Shown: positions 9,216 to 17,979, numbered from the stretch's first letter. The stretch: 57,519 nucleotides of DNA from Bacteroidaceae bacterium (GCA_017935785.1 JAGBGU010000024.1:1-57519), one strand, 5' to 3'. Program-made: numbers and translations. The notes: generated by a model not told the origin, from the sequence alone.

Positions 9216-10538
9216 TCAGGCTTTGCTCACTATAAGCTTTATCTTGACAATTCTGCGCTGGTCCATCTCCACAACCTGGAAGACCAGATGCTTGTAGGTG
9301 ATTTTCTCTTCCTGTTGGGGGAACTCCCCTTTTATTTCGAGCAAAAGTCCGGCAAGAGTATCGGCCTCACCCTCAACGTCTTCGAAAAAGTCATCCTCTA
9401 TCTGCATGATTCTGCAGAAGTCTGTCAGAAGCGTCTTTGCCTCAAAAATATAAGTATTCTGGTTGAGACGGGTATATGAACGCTCGTCATCATCGTACTC
9501 GTCATTTATTTCACCGACAATTTCTTCAATGATATCCTCCATTGTGACAAGTCCGCTGGTACCGCCAAACTCATCCACCACAATGGCCATGTGCACCTTG
9601 TTCGTCTGGAAATCGCGCAACAGGCTGTCAATCATCTTTGTTTCCGGAACAAAATAGGGCGGACGTATGAGGCTCTGCCATCTGAAATTGGCGGGTTTTC
9701 CCAAGTGGGGCAACAGGTCCTTGATGTAAAGCATACCCTTGATATTGTCCTGCGTTCCCTGATATACCGGGATACGACTGTAGTTATTCTGCACAATACA
9801 TTCCAACACTTCGGGATAGGTGGCCTTGAGATCAAGGTCTACAATATCAATGCGCGGAGTCATTATCTCCCTTGCCATTTCTCCGCCAAAACGTATGATT
9901 CCCTGTAGCATACTGCTTTCCTGAGCAATATCCTTCTTGTCTGTCAGTTCCATAGCCTTCTCCAAGTCATCAACAGTCAGGCTCTGAGGTTCATGAGAGC
10001 GGAACCGTTCCACCACCACCTGAAAACTAAGAAGGAAAGAACTGATGGGATACCACAACTTATCGAGCACAACCATTACAGGAGCCGAAAAACGGCAGAA
10101 AGAAAGTGTGTGGCTTGCACTGTAAATCTTGGGCACAATTTCACCGAACAACAGCAGCAAGAAAGTCAGAAGCACGGTCATGAAGAGAAACTCAATCCAT
10201 TCTGCTGCCCCAAAATCAATCCATTGCAGGATAAAATAGTTAAGCAGCATGATAATGGCCACATTGACCAAATTGTTACTGATGAGAATTGTGGCCAGCA
10301 AGCGTTCGCTCTTTGCCAAAAGGCCCTTTATTTTGGTATCCGAAGAATGCTTCTCGTCATCTATCTCATTCATATCAGAAGGCGACAGGCTGAAGAAGGC
10401 TATTTCCGAAGCCGAGACAAAGCCGGAGCAGAAAAGAAGCAGAATGCCTGTGGCTAAAGCAATCCATGCCCCTGTTGAAGGCATGGATGTATGGATTTGT
10501 GCAAAAGAGTCCGTAAGGACAGAAATATCTAAATTCAA
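9216..10538 (-). CDS. gldE: GldE-type CNNM/CBS transporter-associated protein
   Basis: 440-residue inner-membrane protein of the HlyC/CorC (CNNM) class: an N-terminal DUF21 domain with about three to four membrane helices (residues about 25-190), a CBS-domain pair (about 205-345, with IMTPRIDIVDLD and VVDEFGGTSGLVTMEDIIEE) and a C-terminal CorC_HlyC domain. In Bacteroidota this protein is annotated GldE, and the neighbourhood ssb and mutY is the family's usual one. In gliding species gldE supports motility and type IX secretion; in non-gliding species the role is unclear, possibly ion homeostasis. It follows ssb with a 53-nt gap. Confidence 0.85.
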   Translation of the reverse strand: MNLDISVLTDSFAQIHTSMPSTGAWIALATGILLLFCSGFVSASEIAFFSLSPSDMNEIDDEKHSSDTKIKGLLAKSERLLATILISNNLVNVAIIMLLNYFILQWIDFGAAEWIEFLFMTVLLTFLLLLFGEIVPKIYSASHTLSFCRFSAPVMVVLDKLWYPISSFLLSFQVVVERFRSHEPQSLTVDDLEKAMELTDKKDIAQESSMLQGIIRFGGEMAREIMTPRIDIVDLDLKATYPEVLECIVQNNYSRIPVYQGTQDNIKGMLYIKDLLPHLGKPANFRWQSLIRPPYFVPETKMIDSLLRDFQTNKVHMAIVVDEFGGTSGLVTMEDIIEEIVGEINDEYDDDERSYTRLNQNTYIFEAKTLLTDFCRIMQIEDDFFEDVEGEADTLAGLLLEIKGEFPQQEEKITYKHLVFQVVEMDQRRIVKIKLIVSKA

Positions 10539-10591
10539 AGTTGTATGTTTTTATATATATAGAGAGAGATATGTCTGAAACATAACGTACA

Positions 10592-10975
10592 TCAAAACGG
10601 AACATCCTTATTGGCATCTGCCATAGGGGCTGGCTCCGGCTTTACGGCTTTTGGCGTAAGCATCTCCATGGCGTCTGCCCAAATTTCCGTTATATAGCGT
10701 TTTACCCCGTTTTTGTCATCATAGGAACGGGTGTGGATTTTGCCTTCTATATAAAGTTTGTCACCTTTGTGAACATATTTCTCCACTGTTTCCGCCAATC
10801 CGCGCCAAAGAGTAATGTTGTGCCATTCGGTTCTGTCCGGAACCTCGGTCCCATTCTGTAGTCTGTATCCCCGCTCTGTGGTGGCCAAAACCAGACTTGC
10901 CACACAAACTCCGGCATCGACATAACGGATATCCGGTTCACGGCCAACATTGCCTATGAGCATCACTTTATTCAT
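10592..10975 (-). CDS. ssb: Single-stranded DNA-binding protein
   Basis: 127 residues with an OB fold beginning MNKVMLIGNVGREPDIRY, followed by the conserved WHNITLWRGLAETVEKYVHKG region that protects single-stranded DNA in replication, recombination and repair. The linker is short and the acidic protein-interaction tip is abbreviated to DANKDVPF, keeping the terminal PF. The length is slightly short for bacterial Ssb. It has its own well-formed promoter at 11017-11047. Confidence 0.93.
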   Translation of the reverse strand: MNKVMLIGNVGREPDIRYVDAGVCVASLVLATTERGYRLQNGTEVPDRTEWHNITLWRGLAETVEKYVHKGDKLYIEGKIHTRSYDDKNGVKRYITEIWADAMEMLTPKAVKPEPAPMADANKDVPF

Positions 10976-11016
10976 CTGACAAAATTATAATGTTTAAAAT
11001 CAAATTAATTCGGCTA

Positions 11017-11047
11017 CAAAGTTAGCCAAATATGAGTACATGACAAA
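11017..11047 (-). promoter_or_regulatory. Bacteroidota-type promoter for ssb
   Basis: On the minus strand the -33 element TTTG (complement of 11044-11047) and the -7 element TAACTTTG (complement of 11017-11024) are separated by 19 nt, a good match to the primary sigma consensus. The -7 box lies about 42 nt upstream of the ssb start. Confidence 0.7.
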
Positions 11048-11048
11048 A

Positions 11049-12077
11049 TTATAGTGACATAATTTTTTCGATAAGCGAAACTACGAGCCGCGGCATTGCA
11101 TAATCCTGTAATTCCGCCCTTTCCACCCAAATGCCGGACAATGGCGGCACAGGAGACGCTATCCGGCACAAATAGCCATCGGCATGAAGCAGTTGGTGGG
11201 TGAGTTGGTGAGTCAGCCCACACACACTCTTAACCGGAATACAGCCCGGAACCAATGCGGCAGCCTGTGCAGCATCAAGCGGAGAATCAGATTCGTGGCA
11301 GAAGGGCTCAAACAATCCTTGCCATATATCGCCCTTCCCCCTCTTCCGGATGTAGACTCTTCCCTGTGCATCCGTCAGAATCAGATAAGTAAGAAAACGG
11401 TTTCGGATCTTAACCTTGCGCGACTTTATGGGCAGTTCAGCGGTCAGACCGCCCGCAAAGGCCGAACAAGTGTCGGCCAACGGACAGTCGGTACATTGGG
11501 GCGACTTTGGCGTACAAATCATTGCGCCAAAGTCCATGATGGCCTGGTTATAGACAGCAGGATTCTGTACGTCCAACATTTCATCGGCCATTTGTCTGAA
11601 AACCTTTTTCCCTTGGGACGAATCTATCGGTGTGTCAATGCCCAAATACCGCGAAAGCACCCTGAACACATTACCGTCGAGAACCGCACACGGCCGTCCA
11701 TAGCAAATACTGCAGATTGCCGCTGCGGTATACTCACCCACTCCGGAAAGTTTCCTCACATCACTATAGTCCGTTGGAAATCCCCCCATAGCCACTATCT
11801 GCTTTGCTGCCTTGTGCATATTCCTGGCCCTGCTGTAATAGCCCAAGCCCTGCCACAGCAATAACACCTCGTCCTCGCTCGCTGCAGCCAAGGCCTGCAC
11901 AGAGGGAAATTTCTCCATAAACCTTCTAAAATAATCCAGCCCCTGAGCCACCCTGGTCTGCTGGAGAATGATTTCGCTCACCCACACAGCATAAGGGTCA
12001 TGCGTATGCCGCCACGGAAGGTCGCGGCCGTTACGCCTGTACCACTCTTCTATTGCAGATGCAAAAACAGCGTTCAT
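11049..12077 (-). CDS. mutY: A/G-specific adenine DNA glycosylase MutY
   Basis: Removes adenine mispaired with 8-oxoguanine, preventing G:C to T:A changes. 342 residues: an endonuclease III-like domain with helix-hairpin-helix and catalytic region (LSGVGEYTAAAI near 105, then VLDGNVFRVLSR), and the four-cysteine iron-sulfur loop CTPKSPQCTDCPLADTC (about 188-204). The C-terminal NUDIX-like 8-oxoG recognition domain occupies about 225-342. Gene order mutY-ssb-gldE is typical of Bacteroidota. A -7 box on the minus strand at 12222-12229 is a candidate promoter with a leader of about 140 nt. Confidence 0.95.
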   Translation of the reverse strand: MNAVFASAIEEWYRRNGRDLPWRHTHDPYAVWVSEIILQQTRVAQGLDYFRRFMEKFPSVQALAAASEDEVLLLWQGLGYYSRARNMHKAAKQIVAMGGFPTDYSDVRKLSGVGEYTAAAICSICYGRPCAVLDGNVFRVLSRYLGIDTPIDSSQGKKVFRQMADEMLDVQNPAVYNQAIMDFGAMICTPKSPQCTDCPLADTCSAFAGGLTAELPIKSRKVKIRNRFLTYLILTDAQGRVYIRKRGKGDIWQGLFEPFCHESDSPLDAAQAAALVPGCIPVKSVCGLTHQLTHQLLHADGYLCRIASPVPPLSGIWVERAELQDYAMPRLVVSLIEKIMSL

Positions 12078-12372
12078 CCGTAATTATTTTATACAGTTAA
12101 TGCTACTCAAACACTAATTAGATTGCCCAAGCAAAATGGCACTGTCATTTTTTCCTCGCGAGGGAAAAATATTTTCCTCGGGATGCAGTATCAATTTGCA
12201 CCAAACAACCCTTACCAAACACAAAGTTACGGATTAAAGCGTTACAAACCCCTGGTATGCTTATAAAAAATCAAAAAAATATAAATTTGTCTTCGTTGTT
12301 AACAAAATTTGTTGTAATTTTGCATTTCAGAAATTGAAAATAACAGTATTAACAATAATTATTTTTTAAATT
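12078..12372. other. Divergent regulatory region between mutY and rng
   Basis: Holds two outward -7 boxes: TAACTTTG on the minus strand (12222-12229, toward mutY) and TAATTTTG on the plus strand (12315-12322, toward the small basic gene and rng). A palindrome CCTCGCGAGG is at 12154-12163; TTCCTCG occurs at 12152 and again at 12174, exactly 22 bp apart, perhaps a remnant of the 22-bp array type. Confidence 0.5.
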
Positions 12373-12462
12373 ATGCCAAACGGAAAGAAGCACAAGCGCC
12401 ACAAGATGGCTACTCACAAACGTAAAAAGAGACTGAGAAAGAACAGACATAAGAGCAAGTAA
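12373..12462 (+). CDS. 29-residue very basic small protein, possibly ribosome-associated
   Basis: ATG at 12373 opens 29 codons (MPNGKKHKRHKMATHKRK…, ending RHKSK) with 18 Lys, Arg or His residues. The composition and the KRHKMxxHKRKKRxRKNRHK pattern resemble the small COX24/mS38-like basic ribosomal proteins, so a structural ribosomal or RNA-binding role is likely by analogy. Similar tiny ORFs are, from memory, common ahead of ribonuclease genes in this phylum. A TAATTTTG -7 box lies about 50 nt upstream and a strong terminator follows 18 nt after the stop. Confidence 0.75.
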   Translation: MPNGKKHKRHKMATHKRKKRLRKNRHKSK

Positions 12463-12480
12463 GTCTCTGTCTCTAAACAA

Positions 12481-12526
12481 AAAGCCACTCGGTGACTTAA
12501 CAAACAGAAGTCACCGAGTGGCTTTT
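12481..12526 (+). terminator. Strong intrinsic terminator between small basic gene and rng
   Basis: Perfect 18-bp inverted repeat (12481-12498 against 12508-12525) with a 9-nt loop followed by T residues. It separates the 29-codon gene from rng by only 18 nt on the downstream side, so rng must be expressed by read-through or from a promoter inside this hairpin region. Confidence 0.85.
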
Positions 12527-12543
12527 AATAAATAAAAAAGGAA

Positions 12544-14118
12544 ATGACAAGCGAAGTATTTGTAGATGTACAACCGCAGAAAATCTCCATTGTCCTTACC
12601 GAGGACAAAAAACTGGTGGAGTTTCAGGAAGAGAGTGTGAGCACCTCTTTTGCGGTGGGAAACCTGTATTTGGCCAAGGTAAGAAAACTGATGCCCGGGC
12701 TGAATGCGTGTTTCGTAAATGTGGGCTATGAACGCGATGCATTTCTTCATTATGCAGATTTAGGAACTCAATTCAACAGTTACGCCAAGTACCTTCGCCA
12801 GGTACTCAGCGACAAGAAAAACCTGTTTCCGTACACCAAGGCTACCCTTCAGCCCGAATTGGAAAAAGAAGGCAGTGTACAGAACATTCTGAAGCAAGGA
12901 CAGGAAATCCTTGTTCAAGTAGTCAAGGAACCCATCAGCACCAAGGGTCCCCGTTTGAGCTGTGAGCTCTCGTTCCCCGGACGCTATCTGGTACTGACCC
13001 CCTTCGGCGACAAAGTGTCCGTATCCACCAAAATCAAGTCGAGCGAAGAACGCGCCCGTCTTAAACAGACCATCCAAAGCATAAAGCCGGCCAACTGCGG
13101 AGTAATAGTCAGAACCGTAGCCGAGGGCAAGCGCGTAGCCGAACTGGATACGGAACTGAAAGTACTGACAAACCGCTGGGAAGAGGCTCTGAAAAAAGCC
13201 ATGCGCGCCAAGGAAATGCCAACCTTGATACACGAAGAAACCAGCCGTACAGTGGGACTGTTGCGCGATCTTTTCAACCCCAATTTTGAAAACATCTATG
13301 TAAACAATCCCGAAGTATACCAGGAAGTGCGCGACTATGTTTCGCTCATCGCCCCCGAACGTGTGGAAGTTGTCAAACTCTATCGCGGCCAACTGCCCAT
13401 TTTTGACAATTTCGACATAACAAGACAGATAAAGAGCGGATTCGGGCGTACAGTAAGCTACAAGCATGGCGCATACCTGATCATAGAACATACAGAAGCC
13501 CTGCACGTTATAGACGTTAACTCCGGCAACCGCACCAAAAACAAGGATTCGCAAGAGGCCAACGCAATGGAGGTTAACCTTGGAGCCGCCACGGAAATTG
13601 CAAGACAATTGCGCTTGCGAGACATGGGCGGCATTGTGGTCATAGACTTCATTGACATGAAACTGGCCGAAGACAGACAAAAGCTCTACGAGCATATGTG
13701 CGAGCTGATGAAAAACGACCGTGCCAAGCACAACATTCTTCCCCTCAGCAAATTCGGCCTGATGCAGATCACACGCCAGCGCGTACGTCCCGTAATGGAC
13801 GTAAAGGTGGAAGAGACCTGCCCCACCTGCCATGGCGAAGGCAAGGTAAAGAGCAGTTTCCTGTTTGACAAAGTGCTCGAGGGCAAAATCAACTTCCTTG
13901 TAAACACTCTGGGCATCAAACGTTTTACCCTACACGTTCATCCTTATGTGGCAGCCTATATCAACCAGGGCATTATCAGCCGCAAAAACAAATGGCAATT
14001 ACGTTTCGGATTGGGATTCAACATAATCCCCAACCAAAAACTTGCCTTTCTCGAATACCAGTTTTTTGACAGGAAAGGCAAAGAAATCAATATGCAGGAA
14101 GAAATTGAGATCCGATAA
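12544..14118 (+). CDS. rng: Ribonuclease G/E family endoribonuclease
   Basis: Endoribonuclease that cuts single-stranded AU-rich RNA, matures rRNA and degrades mRNA. 524 residues: an N-terminal S1 RNA-binding domain (about 35-125, GNLYLAKVRKLMPGLNACFVN), an RNase-H-like/5'-sensor core, and the catalytic metal site VIDVNSGN near 322 and VVIDFIDM near 365. The zinc-link CPTCHGEG lies near 425 and a small C-terminal domain follows. The length fits the RNase G form without the long RNase E scaffold. Translation starts 18 nt past a strong terminator, suggesting attenuation-like or autoregulated expression. Confidence 0.93.
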   Translation: MTSEVFVDVQPQKISIVLTEDKKLVEFQEESVSTSFAVGNLYLAKVRKLMPGLNACFVNVGYERDAFLHYADLGTQFNSYAKYLRQVLSDKKNLFPYTKATLQPELEKEGSVQNILKQGQEILVQVVKEPISTKGPRLSCELSFPGRYLVLTPFGDKVSVSTKIKSSEERARLKQTIQSIKPANCGVIVRTVAEGKRVAELDTELKVLTNRWEEALKKAMRAKEMPTLIHEETSRTVGLLRDLFNPNFENIYVNNPEVYQEVRDYVSLIAPERVEVVKLYRGQLPIFDNFDITRQIKSGFGRTVSYKHGAYLIIEHTEALHVIDVNSGNRTKNKDSQEANAMEVNLGAATEIARQLRLRDMGGIVVIDFIDMKLAEDRQKLYEHMCELMKNDRAKHNILPLSKFGLMQITRQRVRPVMDVKVEETCPTCHGEGKVKSSFLFDKVLEGKINFLVNTLGIKRFTLHVHPYVAAYINQGIISRKNKWQLRFGLGFNIIPNQKLAFLEYQFFDRKGKEINMQEEIEIR

Positions 14119-14155
14119 ATCCCTTTATCAAAAGAATGCATCACAAACCATTATG

Positions 14156-14187
14156 TAGGAAGAAAACTGCAAGAAGTTTTCTTCCTA
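14156..14187 (+). terminator. Terminator after rng
   Basis: A perfect 13-bp stem (14156-14168 with 14175-14187) and 6-nt loop lie 38 nt after rng and are followed by a pyrimidine-rich stretch. It could also serve the convergent gene on the minus strand because the stem is A/T-rich on both sides. Confidence 0.75.
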
Positions 14188-14198
14188 CTTCTTTATAA

Positions 14199-14245
14199 TA
14201 AAAGACGATAACTCAAAGAAACGGTCGTGCTGACTTTTAGAATAA
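14199..14245. repeat. Fossil fragment of the palindromic repeat family
   Basis: AAAAGACGATAACTCAAAG followed by ACGGTCGTGCTGAC closely resembles the lead-in and left arm of the elements at 48209 and 48513 (ACACGATAACCCAAAG, then GGTCATGCTGAAC). Only the left part is kept. A similar scrap, CGTCATTCTGAACGTG, is at about 15340-15355. Confidence 0.5.
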
Positions 14246-14267
14246 GCGAAACAAAATTATATGGCCG

Positions 14268-14978
14268 TCACTTTACCAGCATCTTTTTTCCGTTGTGGAT
14301 ATAAATCCCCTTAGCGGGCTTTTGCTCCAGTCTGCGGCCATGGAGGTCGTAAATCAGACTTTCTTTTCCGATAACGGCAGAAGGCAGATCAATACCATCG
14401 GCAAGCCTGCTGTAGATACACTTTTCGCCCACATAACAACTGGTTATTGAAATGTCAACACCACCTGTCCTCATGGAATAGAACGGATTGCAAGGGCCTT
14501 CCAATGCACCCACGCCCTCAATCCAGTAGTTGATCTCTCCGGTGTTGTTTACATCGGCCAGCTTCATCTGACGGAAAGCCATATTGCCAGATTCAATATA
14601 ATCTTCTGAAGCTAACACAAACTCTATATCATTAAAACTGACACGGTCGCCCTCCTTCATACTAAAATCGTAAAGCAAAGACTCTTGGTTATCTGCATCA
14701 AACCTATGACAGATGTACACTTTCTTATCCGCTTCGCGCATGGCTCCGCGGTATTCTCCGTCTTCATAGTATTTTATGTAGCTCACGCCACCAATTACAG
14801 TATCGCCCTTCAGTTCCCACTTCTCGGTGCGTACAACACCATAATCGGGCCAGCTTTGCCAGGTAGATACCAGTTCCATGTTCCATACCTTACCATCCTC
14901 TACTAAAGGAATGTAGTCTTGTGATTGTGCCTGAAGGAGAAAAAGGCAGCACACGCTAAAAATGAATAACTTCTTCAT
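14268..14978 (-). CDS. Secreted protein with type IX-like C-terminal sorting tail
   Basis: 236 residues from the ATG at 14978 (an upstream ATG would add 18 residues ahead of the obvious signal peptide MKKLFIFSVCCLFLLQAQSQ, so the internal start is chosen). The body is β-rich and matches no family I know. The end, LIYDLHGRRLEQKPAKGIY followed by IHNGKKMLVK, is the conserved pattern of C-terminal domains that direct Bacteroidota proteins through type IX secretion. It stands alone between rng (convergent) and a 0.7-kb non-coding stretch. An exported, surface-attached or released protein of unknown function is the best description. Confidence 0.75.
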   Translation of the reverse strand: MKKLFIFSVCCLFLLQAQSQDYIPLVEDGKVWNMELVSTWQSWPDYGVVRTEKWELKGDTVIGGVSYIKYYEDGEYRGAMREADKKVYICHRFDADNQESLLYDFSMKEGDRVSFNDIEFVLASEDYIESGNMAFRQMKLADVNNTGEINYWIEGVGALEGPCNPFYSMRTGGVDISITSCYVGEKCIYSRLADGIDLPSAVIGKESLIYDLHGRRLEQKPAKGIYIHNGKKMLVK

Positions 14979-15691
14979 AACTGTAGCTGTATAAATGATT
15001 AATACACACAAAAACGCTGTATCTTGCGCCAAAGTTATGAATAATATTCTGTCCTACAAAAAAAACACCACTTTATTTCTTATAAAGCCTCACTTTCTTA
15101 CATTTAACGTTTTTAGTCACTACCTGTGCTTAATCTTATCATAACTTACGCCTTTTGTCAAGCACAACTAATGATACCACCATGGTAAGGTTTATCACAT
15201 GTTGCGTCAACAGGTCTACGACCTAACGAAACGTATTTATCCGTACAACCGCCTTATAGGAGAACAACAACACAACACAGGAAAAGTTAAAAGTTAAAAG
15301 TTAAATTCAAGGGAAACGACATTAGCATGTATTCATAACCGTCATTCTGAACGTGCCTCACTATTATCTTTCTGAACTAATTTCTGGAAGACAGTAACAA
15401 GAAAGCATGAATATATAGGATCGGGCAAGGGAAAAACTGCCAATAGCCCATCCAATACCCATCGGTATTATCTTTTCTATTAGTTTATTTTAATTTAAAA
15501 TAATACATTATTATAATACACGCACGCGCGATTTCAACATATCAGCAGGCATTTATCTTTAACACCACCTTACATAAACAAAACAAATTCCTTTGAATTT
15601 AACTTTTAACTTTTAACCTTCCGTCATTACCATACTCCCCCACTCATCAAAAAAGACATTTGCATGAGGAGATAAAAAACGGTCTGCGAAC
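14979..15691. other. 713-bp non-coding region with inverted-repeat ends
   Basis: No gene is visible. Sequence from 15286 to 15617 is bounded by a perfect 25-bp inverted repeat (listed separately). The interior is AT-rich and non-coding. The outer part, 14979-15285, shows nothing I can name except possible promoter sequence for the secreted protein. Confidence 0.6.
15286..15617. repeat. 332-bp segment with 25-bp perfect terminal inverted repeats
   Basis: The left arm 15286-15310 (GTTAAAAGTTAAAAG then TTAAATTCAA) is exactly reverse-complementary to 15593-15617. Each arm is itself built from repeated GTTAAAA heptads. The 280-bp interior has no ORF. The layout is MITE-like, but no target duplication was recognised and GTTAAAA heptads are common in this phylum. 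Confidence 0.7.
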
Positions 15692-16450
15692 TTACTGGTC
15701 CGGATTCTCCACAAATCCCTGATGACGAGCCGGTAAAGCATTCATGATAACGTTATAACTCTTTTCCATTGTCTGCCTAACGTTATCCTGTCCTTTTTCT
15801 GCCGGCTCTATAGGGTCATGAATAATCAGGCGCAAGGTATGCCATGATAGAAAACCAAAACCTTTCTGGCGCGGAAGCACGTCAAAAGATCCGTCAATGG
15901 TTACCGGTACAACAGAAAGGCCCAATTCATTGGCCAGCTGGAAAGCGCCCCGTCTGAAACTGGCCATATGACCTGTAAAACTTCGTGAACCTTCCGGAAA
16001 CACAACCAGACTTGTGCCGTTACGCAGAATCTGACGCGCCTGGTCATAAGTATGCTGAATGGCCTTCGGACCACTTTTGTCAACGAAGATATGCTTTGCG
16101 CTCTCACATGCCTTACCGAAAAGAGGTATACGCCTGATGGACTTTTTCATCATCCACTTAAAATTACGGCCAATAAAACCGTAAATCAGAAAGATATCAT
16201 AGGCTCCTTGATGATTGGCAACAAACACGTAAGAAGAAGACGGATTGAGTCTGGACTTCCCCTCCACTTTCACCGGCAGCAAAAAGAACCAGCACATCAG
16301 TCTACTCCATACCATAGGCGGATAATATCCCCAAAAATGGGCGCTTCCAAGCGTGCAGCCAATCGTTGTAACCAAAGCGGCAAGCACACTAATCACCAGC
16401 ATGACAGGGAACGCCACAAACAACTGAAAAAGTCGGTATATGAAAATCAT
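15692..16450 (-). CDS. plsC: 1-acyl-sn-glycerol-3-phosphate acyltransferase (PlsC family)
   Basis: Adds the second acyl chain to lysophosphatidic acid to give phosphatidic acid at the inner membrane. 252 residues: a hydrophobic N-terminal anchor (about 5-35), catalytic HxxxxD motif (NHQGAYD near 78), the substrate-binding FPEGSRS block near 152 and a VPVTIDGS region near 187. It is the last gene of a minus-strand run that starts with divIC, 31 nt after a lipoprotein gene. Paralogues can act on ornithine or other lysolipids, so the precise acceptor is inferred. Confidence 0.88.
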   Translation of the reverse strand: MIFIYRLFQLFVAFPVMLVISVLAALVTTIGCTLGSAHFWGYYPPMVWSRLMCWFFLLPVKVEGKSRLNPSSSYVFVANHQGAYDIFLIYGFIGRNFKWMMKKSIRRIPLFGKACESAKHIFVDKSGPKAIQHTYDQARQILRNGTSLVVFPEGSRSFTGHMASFRRGAFQLANELGLSVVPVTIDGSFDVLPRQKGFGFLSWHTLRLIIHDPIEPAEKGQDNVRQTMEKSYNVIMNALPARHQGFVENPDQ

Positions 16451-16481
16451 GATTTAAGGCTCCAAACTATACTAAGAAAAG

Positions 16482-17201
16482 CTATTGCTGTTCCTGCTCT
16501 CGCAACTTCTCCATATTTTCAGTAGCAATTTTTACATATTCCTTTACATAAGGGTTATCAAGGAAATATGGCGTTCCCATTCCGAGTACGGTCTCGATCT
16601 GTGTATTAAGAATTGGATAGGGGAAATTGTTAGTGAGAATCATAAAGACACCGGCCCCAAGCACATTGTCATAATTCCTTGAAATGAAGGAAGTGATAAG
16701 ACGGTCAGTCTCTGCATTGATGTTATCAGCTTCTGCATTGAGGATTTTCAGAATGCTGTCATGCTCCATTCCGTCCATAATCATCCGGCTTTCTCTGCGG
16801 GAAAGCTCCTCCATCATAGACTCCAGTTCCGATTTTTCGTGAATGAACACATTGAGAGAATCATTCAGTGGCGTACCAGAGGGATATTGATGCTCTTCAT
16901 TAAGTTTTACCACAACAGTACCAGTTTCAAGCACAACCGGAACTACGCACGTCTCATCCATGAAAATACAGGCCATAGTAACAGAATCCATAGGTCCGTC
17001 CATTGTAAAACGTCCGTGAGCAATTGTAGCAGAATCTACAGTCTGCATTTTCCCTTCATCAAAAACCTTCAGATAAAGAGTCTTGCCCTCTAACATCTGT
17101 ACGGATGAGGAGCCGGATATTTTGTATTGTTCTTTACAGGAAGTCAACAATAAACATATAAAAGTCAGGAAAAATAAGATTCGTCTCATCTTTTTTATCA
17201 T
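16482..17201 (-). CDS. DUF4369-type lipoprotein
   Basis: 239 residues with a signal peptide and lipobox LLTSC (Cys22), so it is a lipoprotein of the outer or inner membrane. Residues about 28-125 form a β-rich domain of the DUF4369 kind (GSSSVQMLEGKTLYLKVFD, then ATIAHGRFTMDGPMD), often found as the N-terminal part of Bacteroidota thioredoxin-like lipoproteins. Here the remainder is a helical segment rich in Glu and Met, with no CxxC thioredoxin motif. It sits 30 nt after the small membrane gene and before plsC, apparently in one operon. The function is unknown. Confidence 0.75.
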   Translation of the reverse strand: MIKKMRRILFFLTFICLLLTSCKEQYKISGSSSVQMLEGKTLYLKVFDEGKMQTVDSATIAHGRFTMDGPMDSVTMACIFMDETCVVPVVLETGTVVVKLNEEHQYPSGTPLNDSLNVFIHEKSELESMMEELSRRESRMIMDGMEHDSILKILNAEADNINAETDRLITSFISRNYDNVLGAGVFMILTNNFPYPILNTQIETVLGMGTPYFLDNPYVKEYVKIATENMEKLREQEQQ

Positions 17202-17231
17202 AATTATTAATTAATGAAAACATTCATTTGG

Positions 17232-17603
17232 TTACGATTTGTGTTTTGACAACTCAGCAGGAATGCGCCATGCTGTATATAATTGTATTATAGCAGAAAT
17301 GACAAGACACACAAGCCACTCGTTGCGCTGGAACATACCCAATCGGAACGTTTGCATGACCATACAGATAACGGAACAATACAATAGCACACAGCTTATC
17401 AGCTGCTGGCGACGGAGCCGTTTTAACACAAAGTCTGTGCCTAAATATTCGGCACGCAATTGCATCAGAGTAAACAACAGCACACCGATACCGAACAGGA
17501 ACAAAGAAGCCACTTCGCTAAGCAGATGAACCGCCAAACCAGAAATAATCATAATGGCTCCAACACGAAACAGAAGATTCTCTAATGCCGTAAGCTGTTT
17601 CAT
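17232..17603 (-). CDS. Small four-helix membrane protein next to divIC
   Basis: 123 residues with about four hydrophobic segments (near 12-28, 31-47, 67-87 and 93-112) separated by basic loops (LKRLRRQQ). No family name is recognised. The start ATG overlaps the divIC stop (TGATG), so the two proteins are translationally coupled, which suggests a role linked to division or envelope assembly. It is probably conserved in the order, but that is from memory of similar neighbourhoods, not shown here. Confidence 0.75.
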   Translation of the reverse strand: MKQLTALENLLFRVGAIMIISGLAVHLLSEVASLFLFGIGVLLFTLMQLRAEYLGTDFVLKRLRRQQLISCVLLYCSVICMVMQTFRLGMFQRNEWLVCLVISAIIQLYTAWRIPAELSKHKS

Positions 17604-17953
17604 CAGATTGCTGTATTTATTTCAGTAATAGTGTCTTCAGGTAATTCCTCCGCAGGATCAGAATCCACAACCAGGAATATATCCTCGTCGGGACGTTTCA
17701 TGAAATACTTTTCACGGGCCACACGCTCAATCTCAGAATGTTTTTCCAAAGCATCGAATCTTCTTGTGTCCTCTTCGAATTGTTCTCTCAAAGCTGAGAT
17801 TTCCCCTTTAATGCGGCTTATCTGCTGTTTGCGCTTATAATTCTCCATCCAACTGTTATCATCAAGAAATCCGTTAATAAGCACAATGAAAAATATAACT
17901 ACAACATATTTCAACTTGCGGATTATGCTCCATAAAGTGTACAGTTTACTCAT
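17603..17953 (-). CDS. FtsB/DivIC-family septum formation protein
   Basis: 116 residues from ATG 17953; the frame remains open 164 codons upstream, but that part runs through the divergent dnaX promoter and coding region. One membrane helix (about 17-29, YVVVIFFIVLING) is followed by a coiled coil (about 40-75, QQISRIKGEISALREQFEED) and a short conserved tail (ERVAREKYFMKRPDEDIFLV), the standard FtsB/DivIC layout. It bridges FtsL and FtsQ in the divisome in the periplasm. A TATCTTTG -7 box on the minus strand (17972-17979) is 19 nt from the start, divergent from dnaX. Confidence 0.85.
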   Translation of the reverse strand: MSKLYTLWSIIRKLKYVVVIFFIVLINGFLDDNSWMENYKRKQQISRIKGEISALREQFEEDTRRFDALEKHSEIERVAREKYFMKRPDEDIFLVVDSDPAEELPEDTITEINTAI

Positions 17954-17971
17954 ATTATCATAATTTTTCCA

Positions 17972-17979
17972 CAAAGATA
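17972..17979 (-). promoter_or_regulatory. -7 box of the divIC operon
   Basis: The complement reads TATCTTTG, a full match to TAnnTTTG, 19 nt before the divIC ATG. No convincing -33 TTTG is seen at the right distance. Confidence 0.5.

Noticed and set aside
12760..13833. Long open frame on the minus strand opposite rng
   Set aside because: It is the shadow of rng: low-complexity residue use, no recognisable motif, and the plus-strand frame has clear RNase G features.
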